A stretch of 64,000 nt of DNA from Glebionis coronaria (GCA_025667525.1 CM046882.1:27307394-27371393); one strand, 5' to 3'; numbered from the stretch's first letter, positions 33,087 through 45,092 are shown. Translations and numbers: made by a program. Notes: generated by a model from the letters alone, not told the origin.

Positions 33087-33589
33087 AGTTAAAAAACATG
33101 AATCAAACACCTCAAACAGTATTCCTTTAATTAAATAAGATCAAGAACATAAAAAAAAGATGAGAGAAAATATTTAAGACTACCAGTGCTACTCACGTGT
33201 AGCCCTATGATCTACATGATCATAGTTTTACAATCACAAAACAATAAAAAGATTAACTAGGGTTTCTGATTACAAGAGTTTGAGAGAGAGTATAATTGTG
33301 TGAGAAACACACAGTCAAACAATGAGGCGATAATAACCAAGTGAGGAGACGCTCCTCACTATAAACAAAAACAAAGGCTAATAGAGCCGTTATCAATGGG
33401 CTTCAACCAAATGGGCTTCACATCGGCATGAGCCCAAGTCCAGTAACAAAATGGAAGCTTCACAATAATAGTCCCCATAGTCCAATGAGAGCTTCATTCC
33501 AGGTCCTTTAGCTAACTGAAGTTTATAAAAGAACATAATAAGTCCTCATGGTTAAAATGGGTAGGCAGATTAGGTCCATACTTTTAACA
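33087..33589 (-). repeat. Outer copia left LTR (3')
   Basis: Runs from AGTTAAAAAACATG to CTTTTAACA. The first two bases were TG in the other copy (TGTTGAAAAACATG), so the terminal dinucleotide is mutated here. The six-base tract TCCCCCC after it, at about 33590, is the polypurine tract on the minus strand. Confidence 0.9.
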
Positions 33590-33605
33590 TCCCCCCTTAA
33601 TCTGA

Positions 33606-34426
33606 TTACCCATACAAGTTTTTCATTCCATGTTTGTGAACAAACTTTTGATGCAGTTCAATGTCCAACCCTTTGGTTAAGACATCTGCAATTTGATTTG
33701 CAGAGTTTAAAATCTTTTCCCTCACAAAGTGAAGGTCTATTTCAAGATGCTTAGTTCTCTCATGAAACACAGGGTTGACTGCTATTTTGATAGCAGAATT
33801 GCTGTCACAAAACAGATCCATAGGCAAGAGATTATAACATTTCAAATCCTTTAAAATTTTTAGGATCCATATGACTTCACTAGTCACAGAAGCAAGAGCT
33901 CTATACTCTGCTTCTGCTGAGGATTTAGAGAGAGTATGTTGTTTTTACTCTTCCATGAAATCAAGTTTCCATTCAAGAAAACACAATACCCAGTAACAGA
34001 CCTCCTAGTCACAATGCATTTTGCCCAGTCAGCATCAGAAAAGGCTTTAAGAGACATACAAGAGTTTCTTACAACATTAATACCAAGTCCAGGAGACCCT
34101 TTTAGATACCTCAGGATTCTGAAAGCAGTTTTCTTATGAGACAACAAGGGAGAATGCATAAATTGACTCAAACAGTGAACAACATAAGAAATTTCAGGTC
34201 TGGTATTGGTCAAATAGATCAACTTACCCATAAGCTTTTGATATTCAACAATATTATCAAGTAAAGGGTCATTTTCAGAAGGTTGATTGGAAATAGACAT
34301 CTTAGACACCAAGGGTGTCTTAGATGGTTTGCAGGAAAGCAAGCCATATTCAGACAAGAGATCAAACACATATTTCCTTTGGTTTAAACAAACACCTGAG
34401 TCTGTCTTGATAACTTCAATCCCCAA
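33606..34426 (-). pseudogene. Outer copia RT C-terminus and RNase H
   Basis: Two overlapping minus frames. 34426-33884 covers GIEVIKTDSGVCLNQRKYVF, GKLIYLTNTRPEISYVVHCL and the RNase H start AFSDADWAKC ... RRSVTGYCVFLN. 33887-33606 covers FCDSNSAIKIAVNPVFHERT, KHLEIDLHFVREK and ADVLTKGL and ends NLYG just before the polypurine tract. The change of frame near 33884-33930 breaks the SSAEAEYRA region. Confidence 0.85.
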
Positions 34427-34521
34427 AAAATACTACAAATTTCCCAAGTCTTTAATTTTAAACTTTCCTTTCAAAAACATTTTGAAGTTATCAATCTCAG
34501 TGTTATTATTCCCAGTAACAA

Positions 34522-35462
34522 TTATGTCATCCACATAAACAAGAACATCAATGAACAACTTATCATCAGACTTAGTGTAAAAAGAGTAACCAGATTTGCT
34601 TTGAACAAACCAATTCTCAATGAGGACAGAAGTGAGCTTAAAATTCCACTGTCTAGGAGACTGCTTATACCATAAATAGATTTTTTCAGCCTACACACAA
34701 GATTTTGGTTACCAGTATAAAATCCTTGTGGAGGTTTGATGTAAACAGTTTCATCAAGCTCACTATACAAGAAGGCATTGTTAACATCAAGTTGATAAAT
34801 AGGCCAAGACTGGTTAACAGCAAGTTAATTAAACACCTAACAATAACCATTTTTACAACAGGAGAAAAAGTTTCCTCATAATCAATCCCTTCCTTTTGAC
34901 CACAACTCATGGCAACAAGTCTAGCCTTAAACCTTTCTATTTCACCATTGGATTTAAACTTAAGCTTCCAAACCCACTTAGAGTTAAGAGCATTTCTACC
35001 ATGAGGTAACTCAACTAAATCCCAAGTATCATTTTCAAGTAAGGCAGCAAACTCTAAATTCATAGCATCAACCCATTGAGGGTTCTGGGAGGCTTCAAAG
35101 AAGTTCCTAGGTTCACTATTTTTATATAATTGAGTAACAAAACACAAAGCATCACCCTTAATCCTAGAATATCCCACAAACCTCTCAATCCCATACTTGA
35201 CCTTTGATTGAACAACAAAATCATTATAATTTTTTGGAAAAACAGAAGGTCTAGAAGACCTTGTTAACCCTTCCTGAGCATTAACATTAGAATTATCACC
35301 CAAGTCTTCTCCCATGCTATGAGCATGAGGGGGAAGACTTTGGTTAATTTCCAAGTGACCCTCAGAAATGTGATTATCATCAAGTGTGGCAGCCTCCCCG
35401 CTTGAACTAGAATCTGTGGTATCATTACCTGGGGCAATGTGTCCACTGTCACCTAGACTCAT
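34522..35462 (-). pseudogene. Outer copia reverse transcriptase
   Basis: 35462-34686 gives the RT entry (WVDAMNLEFAALLENDTW, SKWVWKLKFKSNGEIERFKA, EGIDYEETFSPVVK), then the frame is lost near 34820. The neighbouring frame to 34522 carries ELDETVYIKPPQGFYTG and VCRLKKSIYGI. The catalytic YVDD lies at about 34530-34545 in yet another frame. At least two frameshifts make it non-functional. Confidence 0.85.
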
Positions 35463-35538
35463 GGGTGGGCTGCTAGCACTTGGTGACCCGTGGTCACCAT
35501 TATGTGCATTTGTTACTCTCTAATCATCATAGGGTAGC

Positions 35539-37071
35539 TCAGGGTTTTCTAAGTAAAAAAAATGTCAAAGCCTTATCATTTTGGAAAACATCAAATTCTT
35601 CATTATTATTCTTTTTATTCAAAACACAATCTTTAAAAGGGAAAATGGATTCAAAAAACTTGACATCTCTAGAAACAAGAAATTCATGTCTGTCAAGACT
35701 ATAAAGCTTATAACCCTTTTGAGAGTTAGAGAAACCCATCATAACACATGTTTCAGATCTATTGGACAATTTATCATGACTATTTAAAATAGTCGCAAAA
35801 CAAAGACATCCAAAGGTCCTAATATGAGAGAGGTTTGGGGATGAATTATAAATCATCTCATAAGGAGATCTACCATTTAGCACAGAAGAAGGAAATATGT
35901 TAATAAGATAGGTAGCAGTTAGAATGTATTTAGTCCAAAATCTCAAAGGAATTCCCCCTTGAAACATAAGGCATCTGGTAACATTGAACAGATGCCTATG
36001 TTTCCTTTCAGGAACCCCATTTTGTTGTGGAGTGTAGGGACAAGAGGTTTGGTGTATAATCCCACGATTATGACAAAATTTTTGAAAACCATGATTAACA
36101 AATTCAGTTCCATTGTCACTTCTAAAGATTTTCACATTAGTTTTAAACTGGTTTTTTAGCAGATTGAAAAAGATTTCAATATAAATCCCAACTTCATCTT
36201 TACTTTTGATCAAGTACACCCAAACAGCTCTTGTATAGTCATCCACAACAGTCAAGAAATACCTATGACCAGTGTGACTGGTCACCCTATAAGGACACCA
36301 CAAATCTAAATGAGCAAGATCACCAAGAACTTTAGTTTTATGATCACTTAAAGGAAATGGTTCTCTAGTTTGTTTAGCTCTTTGACATATTTCACACAAA
36401 TCATGTTGATCAAAGTCAGATATGTTCAAACTCTTTTTAAGAACACTTAGAGCAGGGTCAGCAGGGTGACCTAATCTAACATGCCAGTCATGTTTGGAAA
36501 GAGAACAAGTAGGAACACATAAGTCATGCACAACCTTGGTACCTTCTATATCTAAATAGTAAAGACCATCACATTGTCTACTAGTCCCTAAAACAGTTTG
36601 GTGATTCAAATCCTGATTCACAAAAAAACATTTATTCTCATAAAAAACAACCAAGACTTTATTATCCTTAGCAAGTTTATGAACAGAAATAAGAGTAACA
36701 CAATAATCAGGAATCACAAGAACATCAAACAAAACCAGCCCATTAGGATGTTTTAGGTTACCAATTTTAGAAATAATAGCTTCAGTCCCATTGGGGTGAG
36801 CCACTTTAATGTTTAAGTGAGAGATGTCAAAAACATTGTCCAAATCAGATTCATTATTGGTCATATGTTGGTTTGCCCCAGAACCAACAACTTTCCCTTT
36901 ATAAGGCAGTTTAGATTTAATGTTAGTGCTACAACAAAAGAATTTCTCAAAATTATCATTAAAAGCTTTGTTATTGTTGAAATAGATACCTGCCATATTG
37001 GCATGAACCACCTTTTGAGAGTCATTAGCAGAGCTTTTGTTATCCTTAATAAGAGAGTGTAAAGTGGTCAA
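35539..37071 (-). pseudogene. Outer copia protease remnant and integrase
   Basis: A 510-residue frame. The protease motif reads VVGSGANQHMT at about 36870-36895, where copia proteases have DSGA, so the catalytic Asp is replaced by Gly. After the protease come the pre-integrase zinc region (HVRLGHPADPALSVL ... CEICQRAKQ) and the integrase core with Asp in HLDLWCPY, Asp in RSDNGTEF and Glu in PERKHRH. The C-terminal part contains GYKLYSLDRHEFLVSRDVKF. The integrase residues are intact although the polyprotein could not be matured. Confidence 0.88.
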
Positions 37072-37135
37072 TTGTTCATCAGTGAACCCAGTAGAAGAAG
37101 ATGTCCCAACAGAGTTGTTGGAGACACTTTTTCCT

Positions 37136-37887
37136 TTAAAGTTTTGCCCCCCTTTCTTTTTCCAAAATCACTAGGATAACCAATGATTTTAAAGCATCTA
37201 TCAATGGTGTGCCCATTATAACCACAGTTTTCACAAACAATCTCAGCATTACTAATACCATTAGGTCTATACCCATTGTTGTTAGGGGTATTAAGTCTAA
37301 AACCAGTGGTGCTAGAGTTAGGTCTAAAGTTGCCATTGTTCCCAGGGTTAGGTCTGAAATTACTAGCTTAAGAGTTTTGAGGGTTTTGAGGTCTTTGAGT
37401 ATTGTTTCTAGTAGGACCATTAAAGAGAAAAGAAGAGTTTTGAGTCCTTTGAGAGGACCTAGAACTACTACTAGAAGCCATCCTGTGAGATTCCTCACTG
37501 GAAATGATGGCATAAGCTCCCTTAACATCAGGGAGATTTTTTCTAGACGAATAGAACTTCTTATAGTCATGTAAGAATCATCCAATCCCATCAAAAATTG
37601 CATCAACTTCAACAACTGAATATGCTTTTTAAAGTCATTAGAAGTAGAACACACATAAGCAGGCAATTCAACCATGGCATCATATTGTTTCTAATAAGCA
37701 TTCAACTTATGATAATAGTCAGACAAATTAGACCTATTCTGCTTCAAAGTATTAACCTTGTATGCAAATTAAAAATAACAGATCCATCGACCTTATGATA
37801 GGTCTCTTTGAGTTCCTTCCATACATGTTTAGCCTTCTTTGAAAAAATTTGACCAAGAAAAAGTTCCTCAGAAATAGAATTAAGTAT
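37136..37887 (-). pseudogene. Outer copia gag, C-terminal part
   Basis: From the inner element junction the minus strand reads ILNSISEELFLGQ, AKHVWKELKETYHKVDGSVI, then a frameshift and a stop near 37690, then VELPAYVCSTSNDFKKHIQL and LMQFLMGLDDSYM. Further on, an Asn/Gly/Pro-rich part and a CCHC zinc knuckle (CENCGYNGHTIDRC, about 37190-37232) appear in a different frame. The parallel with the gag at 58995 onwards (SWILGCISSELYQGQ ... DVWDEFTETYDKIDGSVIYN) fixes the order of the pieces. Confidence 0.82.
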
Positions 37888-37892
37888 CCATC

Positions 37893-38008
37893 TGTGGAAA
37901 CTTTGGTTTCCGGATCTTTGAAGCTACTAGGAATGTATTATGTTCATATGATTATACAATCAAAGCGGAATTAGAACATAACACATTAACAAGGTGTTTA
38001 GGCACGAA
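37893..38008 (-). repeat. Inner copia LTR fragment A
   Basis: The first 116 bp (plus orientation) of the inner LTR, TGTGGAAACTTTGG to GTTTAGGCACGAA, then an abrupt change of sequence. It carries the left end that matches the CCATC duplication. Confidence 0.85.
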
Positions 38009-39000
38009 CATAACACATTCTCCATGGAACTTGTGGAACCAAGAACGTCCTCCTTGCATTAGCTTCCAAAACGACAAGTCTATTAGTTCAAAACAATGAT
38101 CCTTGACAATTTGTACCATTTCTATATTATGCTTTTACAAGCTAATACAGATGTTCGTCAATTCCATTAATGTCAAAGGTTTCATACTGTCCTCATCCAC
38201 ATTCGGGAAATGAATCCTCAATGTTGATTCATAGGACATGGGGATGGACTTACTGATGATAAGACTGACTTGACCTGCATTAAAGCTAGTGCCAATAGTC
38301 TCAGCCATCTCCATAACACTATACACCCTTGTGAAAGTGATCTCTACTGCTACTAGATGTCAATCACTTAGGAAAAACATCTCTATGATCATTAGGCTTC
38401 TAGATATCCAAAAAATTTGAAAAATGTAAGGGTGATGAAACGTTTTGGATCTATAAAGAAGTTTAAAAATGACATCAGCTAAGATGGCATAACATAAAAT
38501 GTACTTGAGAATGCATAAAACCTTAATTAAAACACAAACAAAGGTAATAATCCTAAGGAAATTAACTAGTCTCCAATAAGCAAGAATGACAAACACTGTT
38601 CATGCATACACTCATGCAAAAAGCATGATAGACACACATGAACTCTAGAGTCCTTTGTTCACAAATGCCCCAAAGAGAAATTTAACTCATATAAAACCTT
38701 TGCAACTCCCCAAGTAACCCAAAAATATATCTACCCCAAGTCACCCATACGACCACACCCAATTCTAGGTCAAAAGTCTTGGCAACATGCATGCAAAATA
38801 AACTACGTGCATGCTACAGTGCCTCGAGGTTTAGAAATTCCAACAATTTCACAAGGAAAGAGCCTTCATTATTTCTAACCCCCACTCACCAGTGGACACA
38901 ATCTAGAATTGTGCAAGAGTGCTCTAAGAGTACCCAAAAACCTAAAGGTTTACCTCCCCTTAACAAAAGCATACAAATCATTATATGTGAAGAAGCAAAA
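38009..39000 (-). other. Unassigned DNA in the inner copia, with one protein-like frame
   Basis: This is neither LTR nor recognisable copia pol. A minus-strand frame at 38326-38135 (63 residues) contains AGQVSLIISKSIPMSYESTL and IHFPNVDEDSMKPLTLMEL, which looks like real protein but which I cannot assign. The rest is non-coding and has the look of introns or untranslated DNA. It may be a fragment picked up from elsewhere. Confidence 0.35.
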
Positions 39001-39200
39001 TTTTATCTCAAGATAGGAATGTAAACACTCCAACCATCATAAATAAAAGTTTGCAATTCTGTATCCATCCAAATGTAGCTCCAAATTCCTGCATAGTTAG
39101 ACAAAACCACAAAAACACACACCAACAGAGGCTACCTTTCCCACAATAATGGGTAGAGATAACATGTCTGTGGATAAGAATAATATTAGTGGAAAGACCA

Positions 39201-39250
39201 ACAATGCATGTTCCTTGAGCATCCACTATCCCAATATCCTTGATCATTAA
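39201..39250 (-). pseudogene. Inner copia protease motif
   Basis: The minus strand, in a frame different from gag, reads QGYWDSGCSRNMHCW. Copia proteases have DSGCSRHMTG, so the catalytic Asp-Ser-Gly is kept, His is changed to Asn and the reading frame then degenerates. Confidence 0.7.
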
Positions 39251-39286
39251 CCTGCTTTTGGATAGTCTGCTCAAAAAGAAAACAAA

Positions 39287-40853
39287 TTAGTTTTCTTTGG
39301 AGATCCAAGCCTTGTCAGACTTGGATCTGTCTAGTTGTTCAACTAGAGTGGACTTATTCTTTACCACAAATCCCTGTTCATCCCTTTGGGACCTAGTCAC
39401 CCAATTTGTTCCAATGAGTCTAGTAATGACCTTCTCAAGATATTTAAATCTATTGCAACTCATTGAAATACCATTAAGATTAGAGTTTTGCTCTTGTTTA
39501 GGTTTCCATGTTAAGTGGGATGATGCTTTAGACCATTGACTCTTATTAACCAAGTATCTTTGTTTATATGGTCTAAAATAAGGTCTCATACCAAACTTGG
39601 AGCTGTCAGCGCTGCATTTGTTCCTGTCAGCGTTGAATTTGTTCCTGTCAGCGCTAAATTTGTTTTTGTCAGCGCTGAATTTGTTCCTGTCAACGCCCAG
39701 ATTAGGGTTTGCTACAGGAACATACTGTCTGTTTGACCAAGTGTTGGTCTTTTGAAAGGGCCTTTGTCCATGGGTATTAGCTGCCTTAGAGAAGAAAGGA
39801 GCTGGTCTAGTAGCATGTGGTCTAGTGTGGACAAAAGGTCTATGGTTGGCATTGGATGACCTATTGTCAATGAATGTATTGTATTCACTCACACAATTAT
39901 TTGCCAAATGTGAGAAGCTCCCACATGAGTAACAAGCCTTTTTGGACACAAACTTAGGCTTATACTGATAAAACCCTGTCCCATTAACACTTTCTTGGCT
40001 TCTGAATGACCTAGGTTTCCTATACATTTCAGCGTATTTAACACTAGGTTGTTTCTTAATTGGGGAGCCAAGATTATCAGCTTTTCCAGTGATGGGATTT
40101 GTCACAGTTATAGGTGTAGATACAACTGGACTCTCAATGGGTGTAGCCACAAATGGACTCTCACTAAGTATCCCACCTTTAACAAATAGAGTGGGGTTGG
40201 CCTTTTTCCACTCTTCTAGGTCAATAACCTTTTGTTGATATTCCTCAACTGGGGAAAGAACTCTAGGTGGAGGAATAAATTCCTCTTCTTGGAGTTCTGG
40301 AATACCAGTCCAAGAGAGATCCTTTCTATGGACATCATAGAAGTCCCCAGCTGGTGGTGGAACAACAGTATAGTCTTTCATCCCAATCCCAGTCATGTCC
40401 TTAGGATCCCTCTGTTTACCAACACATTCTCCTAGGGTTTGTGAGGCTTTATCAAATCTCTAAATTTTAAGACCTACATTGTCCTTATTCTTGATAGCCT
40501 CATCTAACTTAGCCTGTAGTTCAATATTGACCCTATTCATGATGTTTCTAATATCATTACTAGCATTTAAATCATCTTTTAAGATATTAATTTTATCTTT
40601 TAGGTCAAACTCCATTTTCTTATACTCAGCTACAGTTTTTTCGGTCTGAGTAAGAGTAATTTGATAGTTAGACAGTTTGCATCTTTCAGTACTCACATCA
40701 TCTAACAACCTTAACACCTCTTTGTTAAGTCTTTCAGTATTTAACCTACAAGAAGAGTCATTACATACCTCATTATCAGAACATGAAGAAGAAATGGAAC
40801 TTGTGGAACTTGAAGTAGACGTGGCTTTAACTGAAAACATCATCAAGGTGTTC
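39287..40853 (-). pseudogene. Inner copia gag, middle and C-terminal part
   Basis: One minus frame, 40853 to 39287, broken by a single TAG at 40460-40462. The first part is coiled coil (LNKEVLRLLDDVSTERCKLS ... ELQAKLDEAIKNK). The second has DYTVVPPPAGDFYDVHRKDL, then a CCHC knuckle CYSCGSFSHLANNC (about 39890-39935), then a basic tail with an eight-residue tandem repeat (NKFSADR type, 39600-39705). The N-terminal part is missing because the frame begins right at the LTR B junction. It resembles long gag proteins of Asteraceae copia elements. Confidence 0.8.
39600..39705 (-). repeat. 24-bp in-frame repeat in the inner gag
   Basis: Four to five copies of a unit with plus-strand TTTGTTCCTGTCAGCGCTGAA encode FSADRNK-type octapeptides. 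The DNA word TGTCAGCG also recurs in the leader and, in variant form, in the LTR of the same element. Confidence 0.85.
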
Positions 40854-41399
40854 ACTAGGAATGTATTATGTTCATATGATTATACAATCAAAGCGGAATT
40901 AGAACATAACACATTAACAAGGTGTTTAGGCACGAATAATATGAATTAAAACAAATGGGTTGCTAATTATATTGATAATCAACAACCACTAGACGTGTAT
41001 ACATTTAATCCCACGTCTAGTCGACACACGCTTTAGGTTTACATTATGAATGAAAGTATATAAAACCTAATAACCCTTGGTTCCTTTTATAGTGTAAGGA
41101 TTAGGGTTTTACAAGAGATAAGAATAAATAAACATGTGAATCTTCTATTTAAATAACTATATACAGAATATATCCTGCATATATATCCAAATAGAATCTT
41201 CTAAAAGCTTCTTTGTCTACGTTTTGTCAATGCTTGAATTGCATGTGACAATGCTTGGATTGCTCTTGACAATGCTTGATTCCATCAACGCCTAAATTCT
41301 TCTTGTCAACGCTTGGAATGCTCTTGTCAACGCTTAGACAATTACCTTCATGTTTTCTTCGTTTTTGAGTTTCTGCCACATCAACTTTTTGACCCAATA
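40854..41399 (-). repeat. Inner copia LTR B, truncated by 33 bp
   Basis: Aligns with 43546-44092 over its whole length. Its left end is fused to gag coding DNA; its right end (GACCCAATA) is followed by ATCTTCCCCTAG, a polypurine tract on the minus strand, so B acts as the 3' LTR for the leader segment. Confidence 0.88.
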
Positions 41400-43497
41400 A
41401 TCTTCCCCTAGTTGATGGTGGCAAAACTCTATGTGTATCTCTTGTAAGTTGTACATGATCTTCAAATTGCTTCCCCTCAAGTGTAGCATGTATTTCTTCC
41501 CCTTTTTGTCACATCAACAGGAAAGTAAACAATGTATGCAATCTTTGAAGATTCTCCAAATGTAGGCTCTGTGTAATGATCTTGAAGAACAATTAATATA
41601 ATATTTTTGATGTAGAAGTAGAATAACCCAACCTTGTGTTCCATGTCTTGTACTATCCACGTGATAAAGAACTTATACCTTTAGCTTTATAAGCAGACCT
41701 CGATCTCTTGTCAATATTCTCATCCTTTGTGAGACACTGAGCACGATAATGTAACTCCTTCAAGTGTTATGACAAGTCTTCATCACCAACCATGTAAAGC
41801 ACGAACAAGTTACCTTTAAAGTCGCTAGTGCATGACTTTAAGATATGATAGAACACAAACTCGCGAAAATCTTCTTCAATCAGCAAACTTACCATAAGAA
41901 TTCTTCCCCTTAAGCCAACACCTCTTCATGATGAATTTAATGGAATAACATCTTCATACCATATGTAAAAGTTTCGCAACGGATAACTCTTCCACAAGGT
42001 TATCCCGATTACATAGTTTAAATATCCATCAAATTCCATGAATAGTTGCTAACTCGCTTTAAGATCATTAATTCCTTTTAAAAATATCCGAGCCATAAAT
42101 ATCAACTTGATATTCTAAATTAAAACGGAGATTCCATGTACCTTCGTGTGTATAATCCTCCTTTTTGTGTGCTCAAAACGTACCAATTTTCTCAAACAGC
42201 AGCCTTCCTTGTGTTATCCAAGATCCTCCTTTGTCCAATATCCTTCCATGTGTATTGTCCAATATCGGACAACACGTATCAGCGTTTGAACAGCCATATC
42301 TCGGACAACACTGTCAACGCTTGTCAGCGTTTGACTTATTCTGTCAGCGTCTATGCAAACCTTGTCAGCGTCTAATTCAACCCTGTCAGCGTCAATAATC
42401 TCTGTCAGCTGACACCATCTGTGGTCAACCTTAAATTTCCATCTATGTCGTATGAAATCCCAAACGTGTGAACTTTATCTTTATCTATTACCCTACATAC
42501 ATGCTGATCACATTCCCCAAAAAGTAGGATCACAACTATCCCCAAAGATCACGTAGGTAATTAGAATAAATATTTAAGGAGAATACTCTTCACACGTTTT
42601 ACATCCCTGAAAAATAGGAACTCTTCTTGACTTTTGCTTGTATGACCGTTCACCAAAGGACTTTGTTGTATCAATCCCATAATTATCCCCATATATTACG
42701 CATGAAAAAAATCTTTCCCACATAATCACAGAAACTAATCCAACGTTACTTTAGCAAACATGCCATAATTAGATAACCACAAACGTTACCTTCACAGCTC
42801 CAGTCATCCAAAATCAGTCTCTTCATACGACATGAACACCACAGACTTAAACATACCTGCTGTTATTATCTCACGTGAGTAGATCTAGGGTTCTGAAAAC
42901 CTTTGTTATCTTAATAATAACCTACATATGTTTAATACTTCCTTTTGTATCCCACGTGATACAAACATATATCATAACAGTGTATCTTCTGCTGCTTGTC
43001 ATCATCATAATCTGCTGCTAAACCTTATGGATCTAAGGTTTATCAAGTAAACCCTAAACGAAAAATTACAACAGACATGAACAAGAAACTAGGGTTCATC
43101 ATGATTTTTAGAAAATCACTCACCAAAGCTAGTATACTTGATAATAATGAACAAGAGCACATCTTCCTTCCTGTGTAAATACGATCTAGGGTTTGTAGCA
43201 TAACCCTAAATTATGATTTTATGTAAAACAGGAAATCTGAAAATCACTCATCAGCCAACTTCGACGCTTAATAACTTTTGATTGGGGATAAAACAGGACA
43301 ATCCCTCCGGTGGATGTTTAGATATGTGTATGAAGAACACACATATAAAATTTCGTGACGATCCAATGGTTCAATCGAAAGTTATGACCTTCTGAATACT
43401 GCTGCGCACACAAAAACGTCCAGAAAAATCCTAGACGGATTTTTCTTCTTTTCACCATACACGAACACCTTGTTGGTCCTAGCATCACGAGCCACGA
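41400..43497 (-). other. Leader region of the inner copia
   Basis: 2.1 kb of non-coding DNA between primer site and LTR B. It holds a cluster of TGTCAGCGT words (42270-42410). No coding frame is supported. Together with LTRs B and C it would form a complete small non-coding retrotransposon of about 3.2 kb. Confidence 0.6.
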
Positions 43498-43510
43498 GGC
43501 TCTGATACCA
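43498..43510 (-). other. Inner copia primer binding site
   Basis: The minus strand reads TGGTATCAGAGCC, a perfect initiator tRNA-Met site, two bases inside LTR C. Confidence 0.9.
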
Positions 43511-43512
43511 AT

Positions 43513-44092
43513 TGTGGAAACCTTGGTTTCCGGATCTTTGAAGCTACTAGGAATGTATTATGTTCATATGATTATACAATCGAAGCGGAATTAGAACATA
43601 ACACATTAACAAGGTGTTTAGGCACGAATAACATGAATTAAAACAAATGGGTTGCTAATTATATTGATAATCAACAACCACTAGACGTGTATACATTTAA
43701 TCCCACGTCTAGTCGACACACGCTTTAGGTTTACATTGTGAATGAAAGTATATAAAACCTAATAACCCTTGGTTTCTTTTTATAGTGTAAGGATTAGGGT
43801 TTTACAAGAGATAAGAATAAATAAACATGTGAATCTTCTATTTAAATAACTATATACAGAATATATCCTGCATATATATCCAAATAAAATCTTCTAAAAG
43901 CTTCTTTGTCTACGTTTTGTCAATGCTTGAATTGCATGTGACAATGCTTGGATTGCTCTTGACAATGCTTGATTCCATCAACGCCTAAATTCTTCTTGTC
44001 AACGCCTGGAATGCTCTTGTCAACGCATAGATAATTACCTTCATGTTTTCTTCGTTTTTGAGTTTCTGCCACATCAACTTTTTGACCCAACA
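43513..44092 (-). repeat. Inner copia LTR C (5' LTR, 580 bp)
   Basis: TGTGGAAACC...GACCCAACA in plus orientation. It includes an internal array of GTCAACGCTTG-type units at 43918-44030, also present in LTR B at 41226-41340. Confidence 0.9.
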
Positions 44093-44097
44093 CCATC

Positions 44098-44386
44098 CTA
44101 AAACAACAGCATTCACCCTGTCCCACTGTTTTCCCAAAATCTCATAAGTAACAGACCTTTTACAAGATCCATCAATAAAACCAATTTTGTTTTTTCCTTC
44201 CAAACCAAGTAACATGGCATTAGCCCAAATCTGATAATTTTCAGTTCCTTTAAGTTTAACAGTAACAACAATCAAGACAGCAGAATCATTTGGGTGCAAA
44301 TGCAATGGGTCACTTAAATCAAGCTTACTGATAAGAGTAACTTGGTCAGTTACAATCTCAGTATCAATATCACCATGTTCAGACAT
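44098..44386 (-). pseudogene. Outer copia gag, N-terminal part
   Basis: From ATG at 44386 (MSEHGDIDTEIVTDQ) through DLSDPLHLHPNDSAVLIVVT, LKGTENYQIWANAMLLGLEG, KNKIGFIDGSCKRS and QWDRVNAVVLGW, where the inner element interrupts it. This is the UBN2/copia gag fold; the frame resumes at 37887. The part before the interruption is open and undamaged. Confidence 0.88.
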
Positions 44387-45079
44387 GGTGATACGTCAAC
44401 ATGTCAAATAATAACTCAGACCTAAGCCAACAAAGTTTCCAGGCTTCCAAAGCACTCAAGGGTGGCAGGTCAAGGGCAAGGCAAATGGTGAGGATCCAGT
44501 TAACGGGTAAAAAATACAAAACAAACAACCAATAAACAGAAAAGAACAAGGAAGCAAATAGCAAGTACCAAGTAAAAGAGAGAGTGTGAGAATGTTACCA
44601 AACCAAAAAATAAGCACAATAGAACTGTTGCTTCTAGATTCACTTAGTCTAGAAAACAACAGAACCTCCAAAATCACAAACCCTAGTTTTCATTCAAGGG
44701 AAAAATAGGGAAAATGACCAAAGAACCTCGAACCAGCAACAGAGATGCAAATCCCACTGAGGAAATCACCACAAACCAATAATCTCTTCAAAGAAGGTCA
44801 AACCCTAATTTTTTACTCAAGGAAAATTAGGGAAAAACACTTCGATCGAAGAATAACGCAACCAATCGTCCAAAAAAGTAACCAGATTAGATGAAACACT
44901 AGATCTCAAAAACCCTAATTTTTTAAAATAAAAATTTAGGTATCAAAAATTTGAATCAAGAAGTAATATTAACAGATCCTGCTATCTCAATAGCAGATCT
45001 AATCAAAAAAGTGTATATCATATAAAACCCCCAAAAAATTTCAAACGCTAAAAAAGTTTTCATCGATTATCAACAACTA
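44387..45079 (-). other. Outer copia leader
   Basis: Untranslated DNA between primer site and gag. It has repeated AACCCTAATTTT-type phrases but no coding frame that I support. Confidence 0.6.
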
Positions 45080-45092
45080 TTATCTAATAACA
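45080..45092 (-). other. Outer copia primer binding site, diverged
   Basis: The minus strand reads TGTTATTAGATAA next to the LTR. It matches TGGTATCAGAGC imperfectly, mostly by C-to-T and G-to-A type changes. Confidence 0.55.

Larger units (their letters stand above)
37893..44092 (-). mobile_element. Inner Ty1/copia derivative with three LTR copies
   Basis: Inserted in the outer gag with a perfect duplication CCATC (37888-37892 and 44093-44097). Plus-strand order: LTR fragment A (37893-38008), 0.8 kb unknown DNA, protease remnant and gag (about 39200-40853), LTR B missing its first 33 bp (40854-41399), 2.1-kb leader (41400-43497), primer site, full LTR C (43513-44092). LTRs B and C differ at about nine positions (1.6%). 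Integrase and reverse transcriptase are absent. The structure suggests recombination or template switching between related elements rather than a simple deletion. Confidence 0.85.
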
